A stretch of 64,000 nt of DNA. Origin: Neostapfia colusana. Lineage: Eukaryota > Streptophyta > Magnoliopsida > Poales > Poaceae. Positions 49,908-63,263 of the stretch are shown here, in pieces. Location: positions 49,548,057 to 49,612,056 of the forward strand of contig JASWHV010000008.1 in the NCBI GenBank assembly GCA_030760725.1, given 5' to 3'. Below the pieces are notes generated by a model. It was not told where the DNA came from. It worked only from the letters and a program-made list of their open reading frames with translations, and did no database searches. The position numbers and the translations under genes were made by a program. Every line of letters starts with the position of its first letter. Position 1 is the stretch's first letter.

Positions 49908-51764
49908 ATTCTTCCTTTCCTTCATTTATTATCTAGATTCCAATGTAAATACTCAAACATGTATAGATTTTGCAAATTAAGTACAAACTCGATGATTCTT
50001 TTTTCTATATTCTTGAAAAAATAATATATACCAGATGGAACAAAAAGTTTAGAACTTATATAGGTAACATTGTTATGTTTTGGTAAATATATCATTAATT
50101 TTTATGCACATATTGTTCAGATTGTCACATCTCCTAAAAATTGATCTTACACTGAAAGTTGGTTTGTATGAACATATTGTCTTATTTATACATGTATGAA
50201 TTTTGTTAATTTTTTAAAGCAATCCAACATGTCAAAATTTAAATTATCCCTCATTCTAATGAGATGCTGATATACATATGAGGCCTTCTTCGAATTCTGA
50301 ACAAACGTTGATTCAAACAATTTTGTAAAAATCTGAAAAAAATCTTAGAGGTTTGTATGATGACTAAAAAGTTCCATAGAAAAATGCACTCACAATATCA
50401 ATCTATTATGAAAGATACAAAAATTAAAAATATCCTATTTAATTATTTTTCATGTTCTGACCAATTTCAAAGGTTTTTCCAAGTGAAATCTAATGGGCAC
50501 CTGTAATAGAACTTGGAATTTGGGCTTTTACAAGCCCCCTTATTTTGATAAAGAATATTAAGTAATTCTAAACTTCGAAAACTTTTTTCACATGCGGTCG
50601 ATATTAAAAACCACGTAAGATAATTGCCTTTCAAAGGTCTCCTCTTCAGTTTATTCTTCCTTTGCTTCATTTTTTATTTAGATTCTAATGTAAATACTCA
50701 AACATGTATATATTCTGCAAATTAAGTCCAAACTCGATGACTCTTTTTTCTATATTCTTCAAAAATTAATATATACTAGATGGAACAAAAATTTTAAAAC
50801 TTATATAGGTAACATTGTTATGTTTTGGGAATATAGCATTAATTTATATGCACATATTATTCAGATTGTCATATCTCCTAAAAAATAGATCTTCCACTGA
50901 AAGTTGGTTTGTATGAACATATTGTCTTATCTATACATGTATGAATTTTATTAATTTTTTTAAAGCAATCCAACATGTCAAAATTCAAATTATCCATCAT
51001 TATAATAAAAAGGTCATATAAATATGAGACATTCTTCAAACTTTGAACACACATTGATTCAAACAATTTTGTTAAAATATGAAAAAAAATCATAGAGGTT
51101 GGTATGATGAAAAAAACCCAGAGAAAAATGCACTCACAAAATCAATGTATTATGCAAGATACAAAAATGACAAATAACCTATTTATTTGTTTTTCATGTT
51201 CTAACCAATTTCAAAGGTTTTTCCAAGTGAAATTTAATGGGCGCCTATAATAATAAATCATATTATAAGAACTTGAAATTTGGGCTTTTACAAACCCTCT
51301 TATATTGATCAAGAATATTAATTAATCCTAAACTTAGTAAACTTTTTTCACAGATGGTTCTATATTAAAAACTGCCTGCAATAATTGTCTCTCCATAGGT
51401 CTGCTCTTCAGTTTCTTCTTCCTTTGCTTCATTTTTTATCTATATTTCAATGTAAATACTCAAACACGTATAGATGCTACAAATTAAATCCAAACCCAAT
51501 GATTCTTTTTGCTATATTCTTCAAAGTTTAATATATACCAGATGGAACAAAAAGTTTAAAACTTATATAGGTAACATTGTTATATTTTGGTAAACATAGC
51601 ATTAATTTATATGCACAAATTATTCAGATTGTCATATCTCCTAAAAAATGGATCTTCCACTGAAAGTTTGTTTGTATGAACATATTGTCTTTTTTATACA
51701 TTTATGAACTTTGTTAATTTTTTAAAGCAATCCAACATGTCAAACTTCAAATTATCCATTATTC
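49908..51764. repeat. Satellite array, right part (1.86 kb)
   Basis: Starts with the second ATTCT copy and continues the interrupted monomer. Markers at about 50031, 50776 and 51538 give spacings of about 745 and 762 bp. Homology stops inside a monomer near 51764 (after AAATTATCCATTATTC), where a GC-richer sequence begins. Palindromes near 50586 and 51349 have mutated arms. Confidence 0.92.
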
Positions 51765-52164
51765 AGTTATGGCGCCTTGTCGACGGTGCTGCAACCGCTA
51801 CAATATGAAACACCTTTATAATAAGCAGTTGTCGCACCCTTCTTCATCTTCCTCGCAGCGCCCTTCCTCATCTTCCTTGCAGCGCCCTTCCATCTTCCTC
51901 GCTCTTCACAACCATGGCGTCTACAAGATCCTCGTCTCGCCCCCCCGCTTGTGATCATCAAGGCGGAAAATGCAAGCAGCCGTCGCTGGTGCTCCCAGAG
52001 TCAAGCGCTGGAGCCAAGCGGCAACCTTCTGGTGGCCCGCCGGCGAACAACCAGGGAGCCAAGCTGCAACATTTTGGTGGCCCGCTGGGGAACCGCTCCC
52101 GATGGTCGTCTCTGGTCCCGGCGGCTCCGCCAAAATAGTTGGTGACCTATACCACCGAGGTCAT
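51765..52164. other. Unrecognised 400-bp segment at the satellite edge
   Basis: Not satellite and not LTR. It has two internal duplications: a repeat of about 25 bp with CAGCGCCCTTCC (51856-51897) and one of about 39 bp with GAGCCAAG...GGTGGCCCG (about 52010-52090). An ATG at 51914 opens 74 codons (Ser/Pro/Gly-rich, MASTRSSSRPPACDHQGG...). A second frame from 51970 contains the duplicated peptide QAATFWWPAGE and runs into the T3 LTR. Either could be the 5' end of a gene or transposon ORF cut by T3. The other side of T3 lies beyond the window. I do not assign a function. Confidence 0.4.
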
Positions 52165-55100
52165 TGTAAGGGCCTCAGTTTTTGACACAAAATTGAAGTG
52201 TTCATCACCACACCACACACCTCATTTGAAGAAAGATGATGAACACAAATGAAGAGCAAGTAACCACCATCAACATGCTCATTAGAAAACAAACTCACAC
52301 ATTGCAAAAGTGGTATTTCCCACATGTGATATAGGTGGGCTGGACATATGAAAACTCCTACACTTTGCTAAGGATGTCCATGCCAAGTTTCACCCAAATT
52401 CAAAACCTTTTTGAGGTCATTTTGGGTATAGCTAGAAAGAGGGCAGTTTGAAACCATATTCAAATTCAAACTGTTTTTATCCCATGAATTTAAAAGTGGG
52501 AGGCATATTCTTACTCAGCACATTTTTGTGAGCTCACACACCAATTTTCACTCCATTTGGAGTTGATCTTGACATGAGCTAAGTGGGACAAATTCAAACT
52601 TTATTTGAATTCAAAACTGAACTTGTGCTGAAATTCATTCAAATCAAACCCCATTTGAATTCTACTCAATTCAAATGGCTCATGGGTGAATAATTTGAAT
52701 CACCATGGGTATTTTGGGACTCACTGTTTACAACAGTGATTAGGAGTAAATTTCAGAGGTTAAAATTGGCAGTGGGACCCACATGTCAGCCACTGAAGGA
52801 GATCAACCGAGTGGACTTTCAGCACTCGGGTCCCCGAGCTTCTCCCGAGAGCGCCACCGAGGGGAGGCCGCCGCGCCACCACCTGCTTGCCGCCCACGGT
52901 CGCTGAACCGACTCCCTGGGTCTTTATCTACCCGCCCGAGCGGTCACCGACGCCTCCCATCGCTGCCTCGCCGCACTTTCACTCAAAACGCCGAAACACC
53001 TCGCCGGCCGAGCAAACCTTCGGTTCCTCAAATCCCGGGCGATCCAGTGACCCTCTCGGTGATCTGAGACCAGCACCAGGTGCGCCAAGCTATCTTCGAC
53101 ACCTTCGCATCGGTTCCAGACCCTGCGCAGCCTTCCCCGAGCTCCACCGCGGCGATCTTTGCCCTGCCGGTGCAGTTCGAGCCGCCACTGCGAGAACCGC
53201 CTTTCCGGACACCACAGCCCACCGTTCATGGAGCTGTAAACAGCAAAGAGGTTCGCCTTCAACCACTCTTTCTTTTCCGCAAGCTCCGGCGGCGTGACAA
53301 GCACCGCTCCGGCCGGAATTTCATATTTTCGCGACGGTGTGCAAAAGTGAGGTCGGTACTGATCCGAGAAATTCGTAAACCACACCGCATCACTCATCCT
53401 CTCATGGAGAGGATCACTTCTAGTAGCCCATGCGGATCCATAGGATCAAGAACCACGAAGAACCGTGGAGGGAAACCGCTGTTCTTCGAGTTTTAGTAGA
53501 AATCCCGATTTCCGGCCTAGGTCGCACGGTGACAGCCCAACAAAGCCCTTCCAAAGCTCCGTAGAGCTCATGTCGACCTTTCCTATGGTCCACTGATGCT
53601 CGACGACCCTTAGCTTGATCGGGGGAGGTGCTGGGGAGGGAGGACAACGCGACTGAAGTTCTTCCGAGGTTGCGGCTCGTCGCCGACCAGGTGGCGGCCG
53701 TTGTCATGACGAGCTGACCCCAGAATCCTGTTCCCCGAGTGGAAATAGGCAGGGGCGGCCAGAATCGTGAAGTTTGGAGCTTTACAGAAGCCGGCGGCGA
53801 GCTCTCCGGCGAGGCTCCTCGGCGGCAGAACGCGGGCAGCGGGAGGTTGACAAAGGGGTGGACCCCAGCTGTCAGCGGGAGATATTTTAAATTGGGATCG
53901 GGCTGCGGACGGGATCAGCTGTGCTGGCGCGCAAATACCCTGTGAGCTCCGGTGTGCCGGACACCTCCGCGCTCGACACGTGTCCCCGCGGGCCCCCGAG
54001 AATTTAAACTTTTCCCTGATTTTCAGAATTCTTCCAAACTTCAAATCCTCATAACTTTGGCTAGAAAGCTCCAAATCGAGTGAACCAAATTTTTTTGGAT
54101 TCAGCTCTCTGAGAACTTTCCAGCAAATCAAGTTTCAACTCATGAAAACCCTTATTTTTCCAGAATTAATTCCTCAAAATTTAAATTGTTTGGAATTTTA
54201 ACTGGAGAGTCCTTTGGAGAAAAATCCTAAAATTTTGCTGGGATGTTCAACAAAATATCCCTGAACTACCATAAAAATTTCAGATCCATTTGAGCTCATC
54301 TGATCCACCTAATGGTGTGATTAGTGAAACTGTTCTAGAGAAAATAGAAAATGTTCAGAAACATTTTTTGAATTTTCTCTGAAATTGTTTAGCTCATATC
54401 TTTAGTTAGGAACCTTCAAATTAAGTGAGACCAACTCCATTAGAACCCTCTGGAAATCTAGTTTTCAGAAAATCATAGTTTGTTTCATGAAAATCCTTAG
54501 AACACCCTAAAAGCCTTTAATTAAGGTCAAGTACATGATTAATTGTGGAGGCCTCAAATGAGCTTTGCTGCAACTAAAACTTGACCAAGTCTCTGTTTAG
54601 GTTGTAACCAAGCCACAGTAAAAGTTTCACAGTCATTGGGCTTGTCTAATAAGAGTTATAGACTTCACAAGATTAAAAATAAATACAACTGCATTTAAAT
54701 TAATACATGTATTGCTTCTATCATGTAGTCGCTAAGGTCGACTCGGGTATTGATAGCACATGAAACACATGGCAAGAAAATGAGACCAAGCGGAGGGTAA
54801 GGGCAGCAGGACTTGGGGGCCTGTGTGCTGTAGCTCCGCTTGTGTCGATTGAGGACCGAGCCGTGTGCGGGCCTGTTGAACAAGCTAGAACAGTACCGAA
54901 GACCTACCGGCTATATGGGAACCGGGAAACTGATGTAACTCGGGTAGCTGGGTATTGAGGCATTGCCCGTCGTTCAGAGGGTAGGTTGAGAGCTTGAGGT
55001 GTAAATCGGCTGGCGGCACTGAGATGCGCTTGCAGAGACCTCTTGCTCGGGACGATGGGACCGGTTCAATATTTGGCTGACGGGCGAAAGGTGGTTGCGT

Positions 55101-55594
55101 ACGGCGTCCGTGATGGTTGTTGTAGGCAACATCGAGTACGGGCGTACGTGACGGGTTGTTCGGGTAACCCTGCAGGTGTAAATCGATTATAATCGCCGTC
55201 CCTCGCGGTCAGTGAGTACCACTTGTTCACTGTACCGTGACGTAGAAAGAACAGGCTAGTTACATGTTAAAATGTTGCTGATTGAAAGATGGACTTTGCT
55301 TGTTAATGGTTTGTTGTAGTTAGAGCTAACTAAAGTTCCTTTCAACTTTGGGCAAAGTACATGAGAGAAATGTGTTTCTTGTTTGATTGCGGCTCTCTCA
55401 TGTGCCTTAGCGTAAGGTTCTCCACAACCTGCTGCTAAAACTTGAAAGTAAGGTTCTACTAATTAGGCGAGTCCTTGCAAATGATTTTCACCTCATGTAA
55501 CCCAGCACCCCTCATGTATAAGTTCCATGTTTAGGTGAGACGGGTCAGACTTGCTGAGCCTTCGTGCTCACTGCTTGTGTTTGAAGCTTTTGCA

Positions 55595-55684
55595 GGGTTC
55601 TATGAGGAAGAGACTCCCGAAGAGGAGACGGAACCCCAGGAAGGGAACCCCGTCGAGTGGGAGTCGTGCACGCCGCAGAGTTAG
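55595..55684 (+). other. Acidic exon-like block, T3 5' LTR
   Basis: Reads G-F-Y-E-E-E-T-P to EWESCTPQS and TAG after TTTTGCAG. Closest to the T1 copy at 437-526. Confidence 0.35.
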
Positions 55685-55805
55685 TGTGTGTGTGTGCTAG
55701 CAAGGACACGTTCAAGGGCTGAACGTGAACTTGATGCGTAGTCTATGCCCGTGAGTGTAGACTGGACATATTTTGCTGTAAACATGTTCATAAACTTGTT
55801 TATGT

Positions 55806-55811
55806 AATAAA
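55806..55811 (+). promoter_or_regulatory. Poly(A) signal AATAAA, T3 5' LTR
   Basis: Equivalent to 648-653, about 100 bp before the LTR end. Confidence 0.55.
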
Positions 55812-55913
55812 ATTTCGCTTCCGCTTTGTACCTTTGATGTGTGTTATCCGGTGCTGTGCAACGCAGCACCCCTCAGCATGATCCTGGCTCGACAAGACCG
55901 TGGGGTCGTGTCA

Positions 55914-57413
55914 GCGTTGGTATCAGAGCTCGCTTGAGGTTTAACGCACTAAAAAGGTCTTCTTTTTCAAAAATCCAGTGAGGAACGAGTTAGTAGCCTG
56001 TATAAGGATGCTATTAGCATATAGAAAGTGGCATACTAACCTATTTCTTTATGTCAGAAAATCGTGTATCTCAGGACGTTTATGTCTTGGGGGGTACACG
56101 TAAGCGCTGTCCACCAGTGCGCACAAGCTGAAGGGTGGAGCCCCACGGGTGGCAGGTAACCCGACCCGCATTGGTATCCTCTACGATTCTTCATGTTGTT
56201 TGGGGTATTCGAGCAACGTCTGTCCATGGCGTGCGTGGTGCAACTTGGGAGACCCCGTCACGTGGTCTGAAACGTGAACACGTAACTCAAGGCGTGTTTG
56301 GCTTGAGAACATCCGGGCAAGTGATGACGGACGGTTGTACTAACTGTATGGATTCCGGGCTCGGTGTGCAGCCGAGTCTGATGATTGTTTGAGTTTCTGC
56401 AGGTAGCCTGACCACGAAACGGTAGACGTGTAGCATCCGTGTGCGAAAGACGTTTAGTGCCACTGAACTAACGAAGCCGGCAAAGTCCGGTATAGGTTTT
56501 TCTTTGTGAGGACGTAGTACCGACATAATCTGGTGACGAATCGACGTCACACCCAACTAAATGAACAACTTCATTTAAAAACCTGAAGGTTTTGATCTAA
56601 AGTAGTAAAATTTGATGTAACTCCTTCCCTTGAACAAGATATTCAAAGATAACAAGTTTTCAACTTATAGGTTGGTAAGGACAGAGCACTCTGGTTTCAG
56701 CTGAATCAGGGCTGAAGTTGATCAGAGGTTAGAGGTTGAGTTCTTTCGAGGTTGGGGTCATATGATACATTTCTGGAAAGCTTTGGAGGAGCTTTACAAC
56801 TCTTCTGTTGAGGTCCAGAGGTGTTTCATCCCTTAACCACTCGAAAAATGCAGTGGAGTTGAAACTGTCCAGAAAACAGGACAGAGCAAAGACTCTCTGT
56901 AAACTCTCTGTAAATTGAGTATAACTTCCTGCATAAAAATCCAAAAATATAAAATTAGGTAGTTCTGAAAAGCTTATGAGATGGGTTACAACTTTGTAAC
57001 ATAAAGTTTTGTCAGATTAGGAACAGAATTAACTGGGATTCTTGGATCAAATCAGTACCTAAAGCAGGGAGGTGCTGTCCAGATTTCTCCAGAAATTCTG
57101 TTAACTTTGGCATCTCATAACTTTTGAACCAGGACAGATCTTAGGCCAAGGAAATACTTTCTGGAAAGCTATTGAAGTTAGATTTAACTTTGATGTTAAG
57201 CCCCAGAACTGGTTTTGCCTTTAGCATGGCCTAAATCAGGTTGAAATGGAAACTGATCAGGGCTGTCAGGGGAACAGAAGATCAGCAGTCAAATTTGTTT
57301 AAAATTTGAACTATGTTTCCAAGTTTTATGGGTTCAACGACATGCCTTATGTTATAACTCAGTGGTTTACTGTTTAAATAAATATTTGACATTTCTCAAA
57401 TATATTTTTACAG
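55914..57413 (+). other. T3 untranslated leader
   Basis: Aligns with 757-2254 throughout, including donor-like CAG/GTAACC and CAG/GTAGCC and the terminal TTTTTACAG before the ATG at 57414. A frame of about 85 codons near its start is open in T1 and T3 only from a GTG, so I leave it uncalled. Confidence 0.6.
55918..55929 (+). other. Primer binding site, T3
   Basis: TGGTATCAGAGC, perfect Met-tRNA site, four bases after the LTR end (spacer GCGT; three bases in T1 and T2). Confidence 0.92.
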
Positions 57414-58358
57414 ATGACAGCAGACAAACAGTTGGAGAACGGGTGGGTGGTATCCCACTGTTCTCACCACAGCGGTTATCCGGAAACATTGAGGCAGATG
57501 CTTCAATATTTCGGATATAACCAGATGCCACAGTACTTCGCCAAGGAAGAAGGCGAAGAGGGGAACAAGACGTGGACGATCCATGTCGAAGTCCCTGCAG
57601 GACCTACGCCACCCGGTTGGGTGCCGTTCACCGTCATGGTGAGAGGAAGACAACCGGAAGGGATGTGGCAAGTGGCAGCCCGTGGCACCATGTCACGTTT
57701 CTGCCAACTACACGTGAAGGCTATGGAGGGCACTCCATACGCGCTCGTTCTGGTGGAGGGACGGGCTCAGCATGTGTGGGAAGAGAGGTACCTGGGGGCA
57801 ACGGACCCGAGTTGCCCAAGGTACAACCCCGCGGAGGCAAACCTCAGCCTCCAGATGAGGGCGGGAAACGCCGTGATGGACAGCCAAGCTGTTCATACAG
57901 AGCATCTCGCCACAAAGCTCAAGGAGAGCACGAGCCGTGGAGACCATTTCGAGAGTGCTCACAGCGCACTCCGCAATGTGCTCCTTTCGATGATCAAGCA
58001 ACTGAATGAACAGCATAATCAGTTGCATCGTCTGAAGAAGGCGAAGAGAAAAAGCCGTGTCGACATCGCGGCGTTACAAGAACTGGTACAGAATCTGACC
58101 CAGCAGAACGAGGACCTTGCTCAAGAGCGAGACGACGCGATTGAGGAAGGGCAAGGCTGGGAAGAAGATTACAACCAAGCCATGGACGAGGTGCATGCAT
58201 TGCAGGACCTCGTACCTCCAGTGTTAGGCGTACCAGTGGTCTTGGGTCTTCCAGCAATGGGAGAACCGGGAATGGGAGAAGAGGTGGTAGATCCAGAGCC
58301 ATCAGCATAGGTACCGGAGGAGGACGACCCACAGGAGGTCGAGTTCTACTCTGAGTAG
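57414..58358 (+). pseudogene. T3 pre-gag accessory ORF, premature stop
   Basis: Open from the conserved ATG for 298 codons, then TAG at 58308 where T1 has GAG in the acidic tail. The frame continues to the FYSE-stop at 58356. The globular part and coiled coil are complete, so only about 16 C-terminal residues would be lost and the product could still be made and fold. Residue-level differences from T1 are few. Confidence 0.85.
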
Positions 58359-58630
58359 GGGGGTACAGTTGCCATGTAGGGCAGCCAGGGTAGTGTAACC
58401 CAACTTTTGTAATCGGTGACATGTCGTGTAGACAGTAGCGTATGTATAGGTAGTGACGACATGAGCACGACTTCTCGAAGACCCGAGGATAATGTATCTT
58501 GTATAAAGTTTATGATTTATCAATATATGTGAATGTTGTGCAAAGTAATCATGTGTCACTTCAATACCTACTGTTGCTTATGGAATTTTAAGTAAGACAT
58601 GTGCTAATCGCTGCTGTTTTGAATTTCAGA

Positions 58631-61600
58631 ATGACGCGTACTCGTGCCAACCCTGACGTTGGGGGTACCAGTCAAGGGGGAGAGACCTCCCAACAGCCTC
58701 CCGAGGACTCCTCGGGACAACAACAACAACAGCAGCAACAGCAACAGCAAACACCGCCACCGCCACTGCCAACGGTTACATTCGCCGACATCGTCGCGGC
58801 AATGGCGGGTTCACACCAGCAGCACACAGAGTTGTTGCAGACTCTTATCGCCAATACGTCTCACCCAGAGAGACGTCAAGATCGTGAGGAGCGCCAACAG
58901 AGCTCCTACTCCGACTTCCTGGCTACTCATCCCCCGGTATTCTCAAGGGCGGATGAACCACTTGACGCGGACAACTGGCTCCGCGCCATAGAGATGAAGT
59001 TCGGGCTGCTCCATATAAGCGAGCAGCGCAAGACTCAGTTCGCAGTCCAACAGCTCCAAGGATCCGCGAGCACGTGGTGGGCTAACTTCTGTGCGTCACA
59101 GCCCACCGACCGCGTGATGACCTGGACGGAGTTTCGGACGGCCTTTAGGGCCTATCATATACCGCCAGGTCTGATGAAAAGAAAGACGCAGGAGTTCTTA
59201 CACCTGCAGCAAGGGAGCCGGAACGCGCTGGAATACTCCAGAGCGTTCAACGATCTCGCGCTTTATGCGTCGTATCACGCAGATACCGACGAGAAGCGGC
59301 GGGACCACTTTTACCAGGGGCTTAACCATCTCCTGAAGGACAAGTTGGCGATGTTCAATCACGGCAGCCTCAACGACATCATTGATGCTGCGATTGTTCA
59401 GGAGGACTCCAGCAAGGAGTTGGCGGCGGCAGAGCGAAAGCGAAGCGCGTCGCAAAGCAGCGGAGAAAGAAGCGGTCCTTCTCAGAAGTTTCAGATGGTG
59501 AATCGCCCACCATCAGGTCCACGCTGGCAGCCACCACAGCGGTCGATGCCGTTCCGCAGTCTGCCGTACTCTTCACCGGCATTCAGGCCGGCACTGCCAG
59601 TACCACCTCCGCAACAACAGCAGCAGCGGGCAATGCCGCGTGCGTATGCACCTCAGCAGCGCATGCCGGGCTTTCGTCCCCCGAGCACTACACCAGCAGC
59701 GGCCACATGTTACAAGTGTGGTCGTCCAGGACACTTCGCGAGCAGTTGCCCGGAGAGGCAAGGCGGCGGAGTGGCACCACAGTTTCCGGGGAGGAATCAA
59801 CCTCGGAACCCTACGAATGCGCGGCGGGCAAACCCTAGGCCCGGCACCGTCCACCAGCTTGCCATTGAGGACGTGCTGGAGGGCGAGCCAATCCTTGCGG
59901 GTATGTTCCAACTCCACCAGCATCCCGCTATAGTACTGTTTGATTCAGGCGCCATGCATAATTTTATTAGCCAATCTTTCATTGCTAAACACAGCTTGCC
60001 AATACTACCCACCGATAGTCCATATTTAATTTGTTCACCGGGTGGGAAGATTTCAGCAAGCGTAATGGTTTCCATAGCACCATTATGCTTAGCAGGTAGA
60101 GTGTACCCCACGTCTCTCATTATCTTAGAGGGACAGAAGGTCGATGTCATCCTAGGGATGTCGTGGTTAACCCGCCATGGCGCTGTTTTAGACACCGTCC
60201 TTCGAGTCGTGCACTTAAACTCAGAGGTGCACGGTTCTCACTCACTATTTCTGGACAGTCCAGAAATAAAACTTCCAAATGTCTATGAAGCCACAACCAT
60301 CAGATTGGAAGATATTCCAGTGGTCCGAGAGTTCCCTGACGTATTCCCGGATGATTTGCCGGGGATGCCACCCGATAGAGAGGTGGAGCTCAAGATTGAA
60401 CTTGCACCGGGAACCATGCCAATATCCCGAAGGCCGTACAAGATGGCGCCCAAGGAGTTGGCTGAACTGAAGACTCAGCTCACGGACCTTCTGGAAAAGG
60501 GTTTTATTAGGCCGAGCTCCTCGCCATGGGGCTGTTCGGCATTATTTGTCAAGAAGAAGGATGAGACATTGCGGCTTTGCGTGGACTATCATCCATTAAA
60601 TGCCGTAACCATCAAGAACAAGTATCCGTTGCCATGGATCGACATGTTGTTTGATCAGTTGGTCGAAGCAAAGATCTTTTCCAAGATGGATTTAAGATCC
60701 GGGTACCATCAGATTAAAATAAGGGCTGAGGACATTCCAAAGACAGCTTTCTCGACAAGGTACGGACTTTATGAGTACCTGGTCATGTCCTTCGGCCTCA
60801 CCAATGCTCCAGCTCACTTCATGTACTTAATGAACTCGGTATTCATGCTGGAGCTGGACAAGTTTGTCGTGGTCTTCATCGACGACATCCTGGTATATTC
60901 CAAGTCGGAGGAAGATCACAAGAAACATCTGCGTATAGTCTTGCAACGGCTGCGGGACCACAAGTTATACGCGAAATTCAGCAAATGTGAGTTTTGGATA
61001 TCACAAGTGGCTTTCCTCGGGCATATCATCTCAGCGGAGGGTATCGCTGTAGACCCGAGCAAGATCACTCAAGTGCTGAATTGGAAATCCCCGAGAACTG
61101 TTCACGAGGTACGGAGTTTCCTCGGGCTCGCGGGATATTATCGGAGGTTCATTCCGAACTTCTCGAAGATTGCCAAGCCAATGACAGAGCTGCTGAAAAA
61201 GGCTACCAAATATGTTTGGAGTCCAGCATGTGAAGCAGCATTCAAGGCGTTAGTCAAGCACCTGACATCAGCACCGGTTTTGGCGCAGCCAGACACCACA
61301 AAACCGTTCGATGTGTACTGCGATCCATCCGGCATTGTGCTCGGATGTGTGCTGATGCAAGACCGAAGAGTGGTCGCGTATGGATCACGACAGCTTAGAA
61401 ACCATGAGCAGAATTATCCAACTCACGATTTGGAGCTCGCTGCCGTGGTACTTGCACTGAAGATGTGGAGGCACTACCTACTCGGTAACCTCGTACATTT
61501 ATATACCGACCACAAAAGCCTCAAGTACATATTCACTCAAAAGGAGCTGAACATGAGGCAACGAAGATGGTTATAATTGATAAAGGATTACGAAATAGAG

Positions 61601-63193
61601 ATCCAGTATCATCCGGGCAAGGCAAACATAGTGGCAGATGCGCTGAGCCGCAAGCCACACGTCAATAATCTGACCATCACACCGTTGGAAGAGAGTGAAC
61701 CACCACTACATGTGATTCCACACGGAGCTCTCTACAACCTAGCTTTGATCCCCACCATCCGTGAAGAGATAGCGGCAGCCCAGAAGAATGACAAGGGCAT
61801 GTCACATTTGCGGAGACGTGTAGACAGTGGGGAGTTGAAATGTTTCCCGAAGGATGGAGACGGCGTCCTATGGTTCAAGGACCGGATCGTCGTACCCCGT
61901 AACCCGGAATTACGGAAGAAAATCTTTGATGAGGCTCACTTGTCAAAGTTTTCTATTCACCCTGGCAGCAACAAGATGTATCAAGAACTCAGAAGCAAGT
62001 TTTGGTGGACGCGGATGAAGCGAGAGACTGCAAAATACGTGTCCGAGTGTGATACATGTCGAAGGGTGAAGGCAGACCACATGCGGAAACCGAGACTGCT
62101 GCAATCACTGGGCATTCCTGCCTGGAAGTGGGAGGACGTGAGCATGGATTTCATCATCGGTTTACCCACCACTTTTCAGAAACATGATTCTGTGTGGGTG
62201 ATCGTCGATCGGCTCACCAAAGTTGCCCATTTCATCCCGGTCAACACCAACTACAACGCCAAGAAGTACGCTGAACTGTACATCTCATGGATCCTATGCT
62301 TGTACGGCGTACCCCATACTATCATATCGGATCGGGGCACTTTATTTGTGTCCCGTTTTGGGAGCAGCTGCACGCTGCTTTGGGGACGAAGCTGATCCGT
62401 AGTTCAGCCTACCACCCGCAGATGGATGGGCAGACGGAGCGGGTAAATCAAATCTTAGAAGACATGCTACGAACTTGCGCTATCAACCACGCAAGAATTG
62501 GGATGATCACTTGCCGTGAGCTGAGTTCTCGTACAATAATGGGTACCAAGCCAGCATCAAGATGGCGCCCTACGAGGCGCTATACGGTAGGAAATGCCGC
62601 ACACCATTGAACTGGTGTGAGTCTGGCGAAAGGGTTACCTTCGGGATTGACCTTGTCAACAACGCGGAAGAGAAGGTTCGACTGATTCAAGCAAACCTAA
62701 AAGCCGCCTAATCCCGTCAGAAACAGTATGCGGACCGGAGAAGGCGCCCGTTACAATTCGAAGTTGGAGATCACGTATACCTACGGGTGTCTCCAATGAA
62801 GGGCGTAAACAGATTTGGGGTGAGAGGAAAGTTGGCACCCCGATTCATCGGTCCATTCCAGATTACTGAAAGATGTGGATCAGTGGCATACCGGCTGAAA
62901 TTACCAGAAGCACTTTCCGGTGTGCACGACGTCTTTCACATTGCCCAGCTGAGGAAGTGTCTTAAGCTATCAACTACCGTTCAGCTGGAAGATATTGAAG
63001 AACTGCAACCGGATCTCACTTATCGGGAGGAACCGGTGCAGGTTATCATGAAAAGGCCCGAACCACACGCAACCGTACGTTGTGGTTCTACAAGGTTCTA
63101 TGGAGTAATCACTCCATGGACGAAGCGACATGGGAGAGCGAAGAATTCCTTCGTGCTAACTACCCCAACTTTTTCACGTCGCATATCCGGTAA
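58631..63193 (+). pseudogene. gag-pol: T3 gag-pol, open through RNase H, integrase broken
   Basis: The longest intact stretch of this family here: 981 codons from the ATG at 58631 to TAA at 61574. Order: Gln-rich N-terminus, capsid, zinc knuckle CYKCGRPGHFASSC (from residue about 360), protease DSGA (Asp about 438), RT with FIDD (Asp about 751), RNase H with YCDPS (catalytic Asp about 898; Ala to Pro beside it is unusual). Integrase and chromodomain-like regions follow but are broken by one-base losses near 62357, 62490 and 63046 and stops at 62517 (TGA) and 62709 (TAA). The integrase D, D and E codons can still be read across the frames. Unlike T1 and T2, T3 has CGA rather than TGA at 59450, so gag and pol are joined. 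Confidence 0.93.
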
Positions 63194-63250
63194 ATTTTCC
63201 ACCGTCCTCTCTCTCATTTTCACCTTATAATCTCAGGACGAGATTCTTTT

Positions 63251-63263
63251 AAGGGGGGAGGAA
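63251..63263 (+). other. Polypurine tract, T3
   Basis: AAGGGGGGAGGAA, identical to T1, directly before the 3' LTR. Confidence 0.9.

Larger units (their letters stand above)
52165..55913 (+). mobile_element. T3 5' LTR (3749 bp, internal deletion)
   Basis: Starts TGTAAGGGCC and ends GTGTCA. Compared with T2 it lacks about 310 bp at 54735 (GCTAAGGT joined to CGACTCGGG), which removes the first acidic block. A poly(A) signal lies at 55806-55811. The GC-rich middle spans about 52770-54000. Confidence 0.93.
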
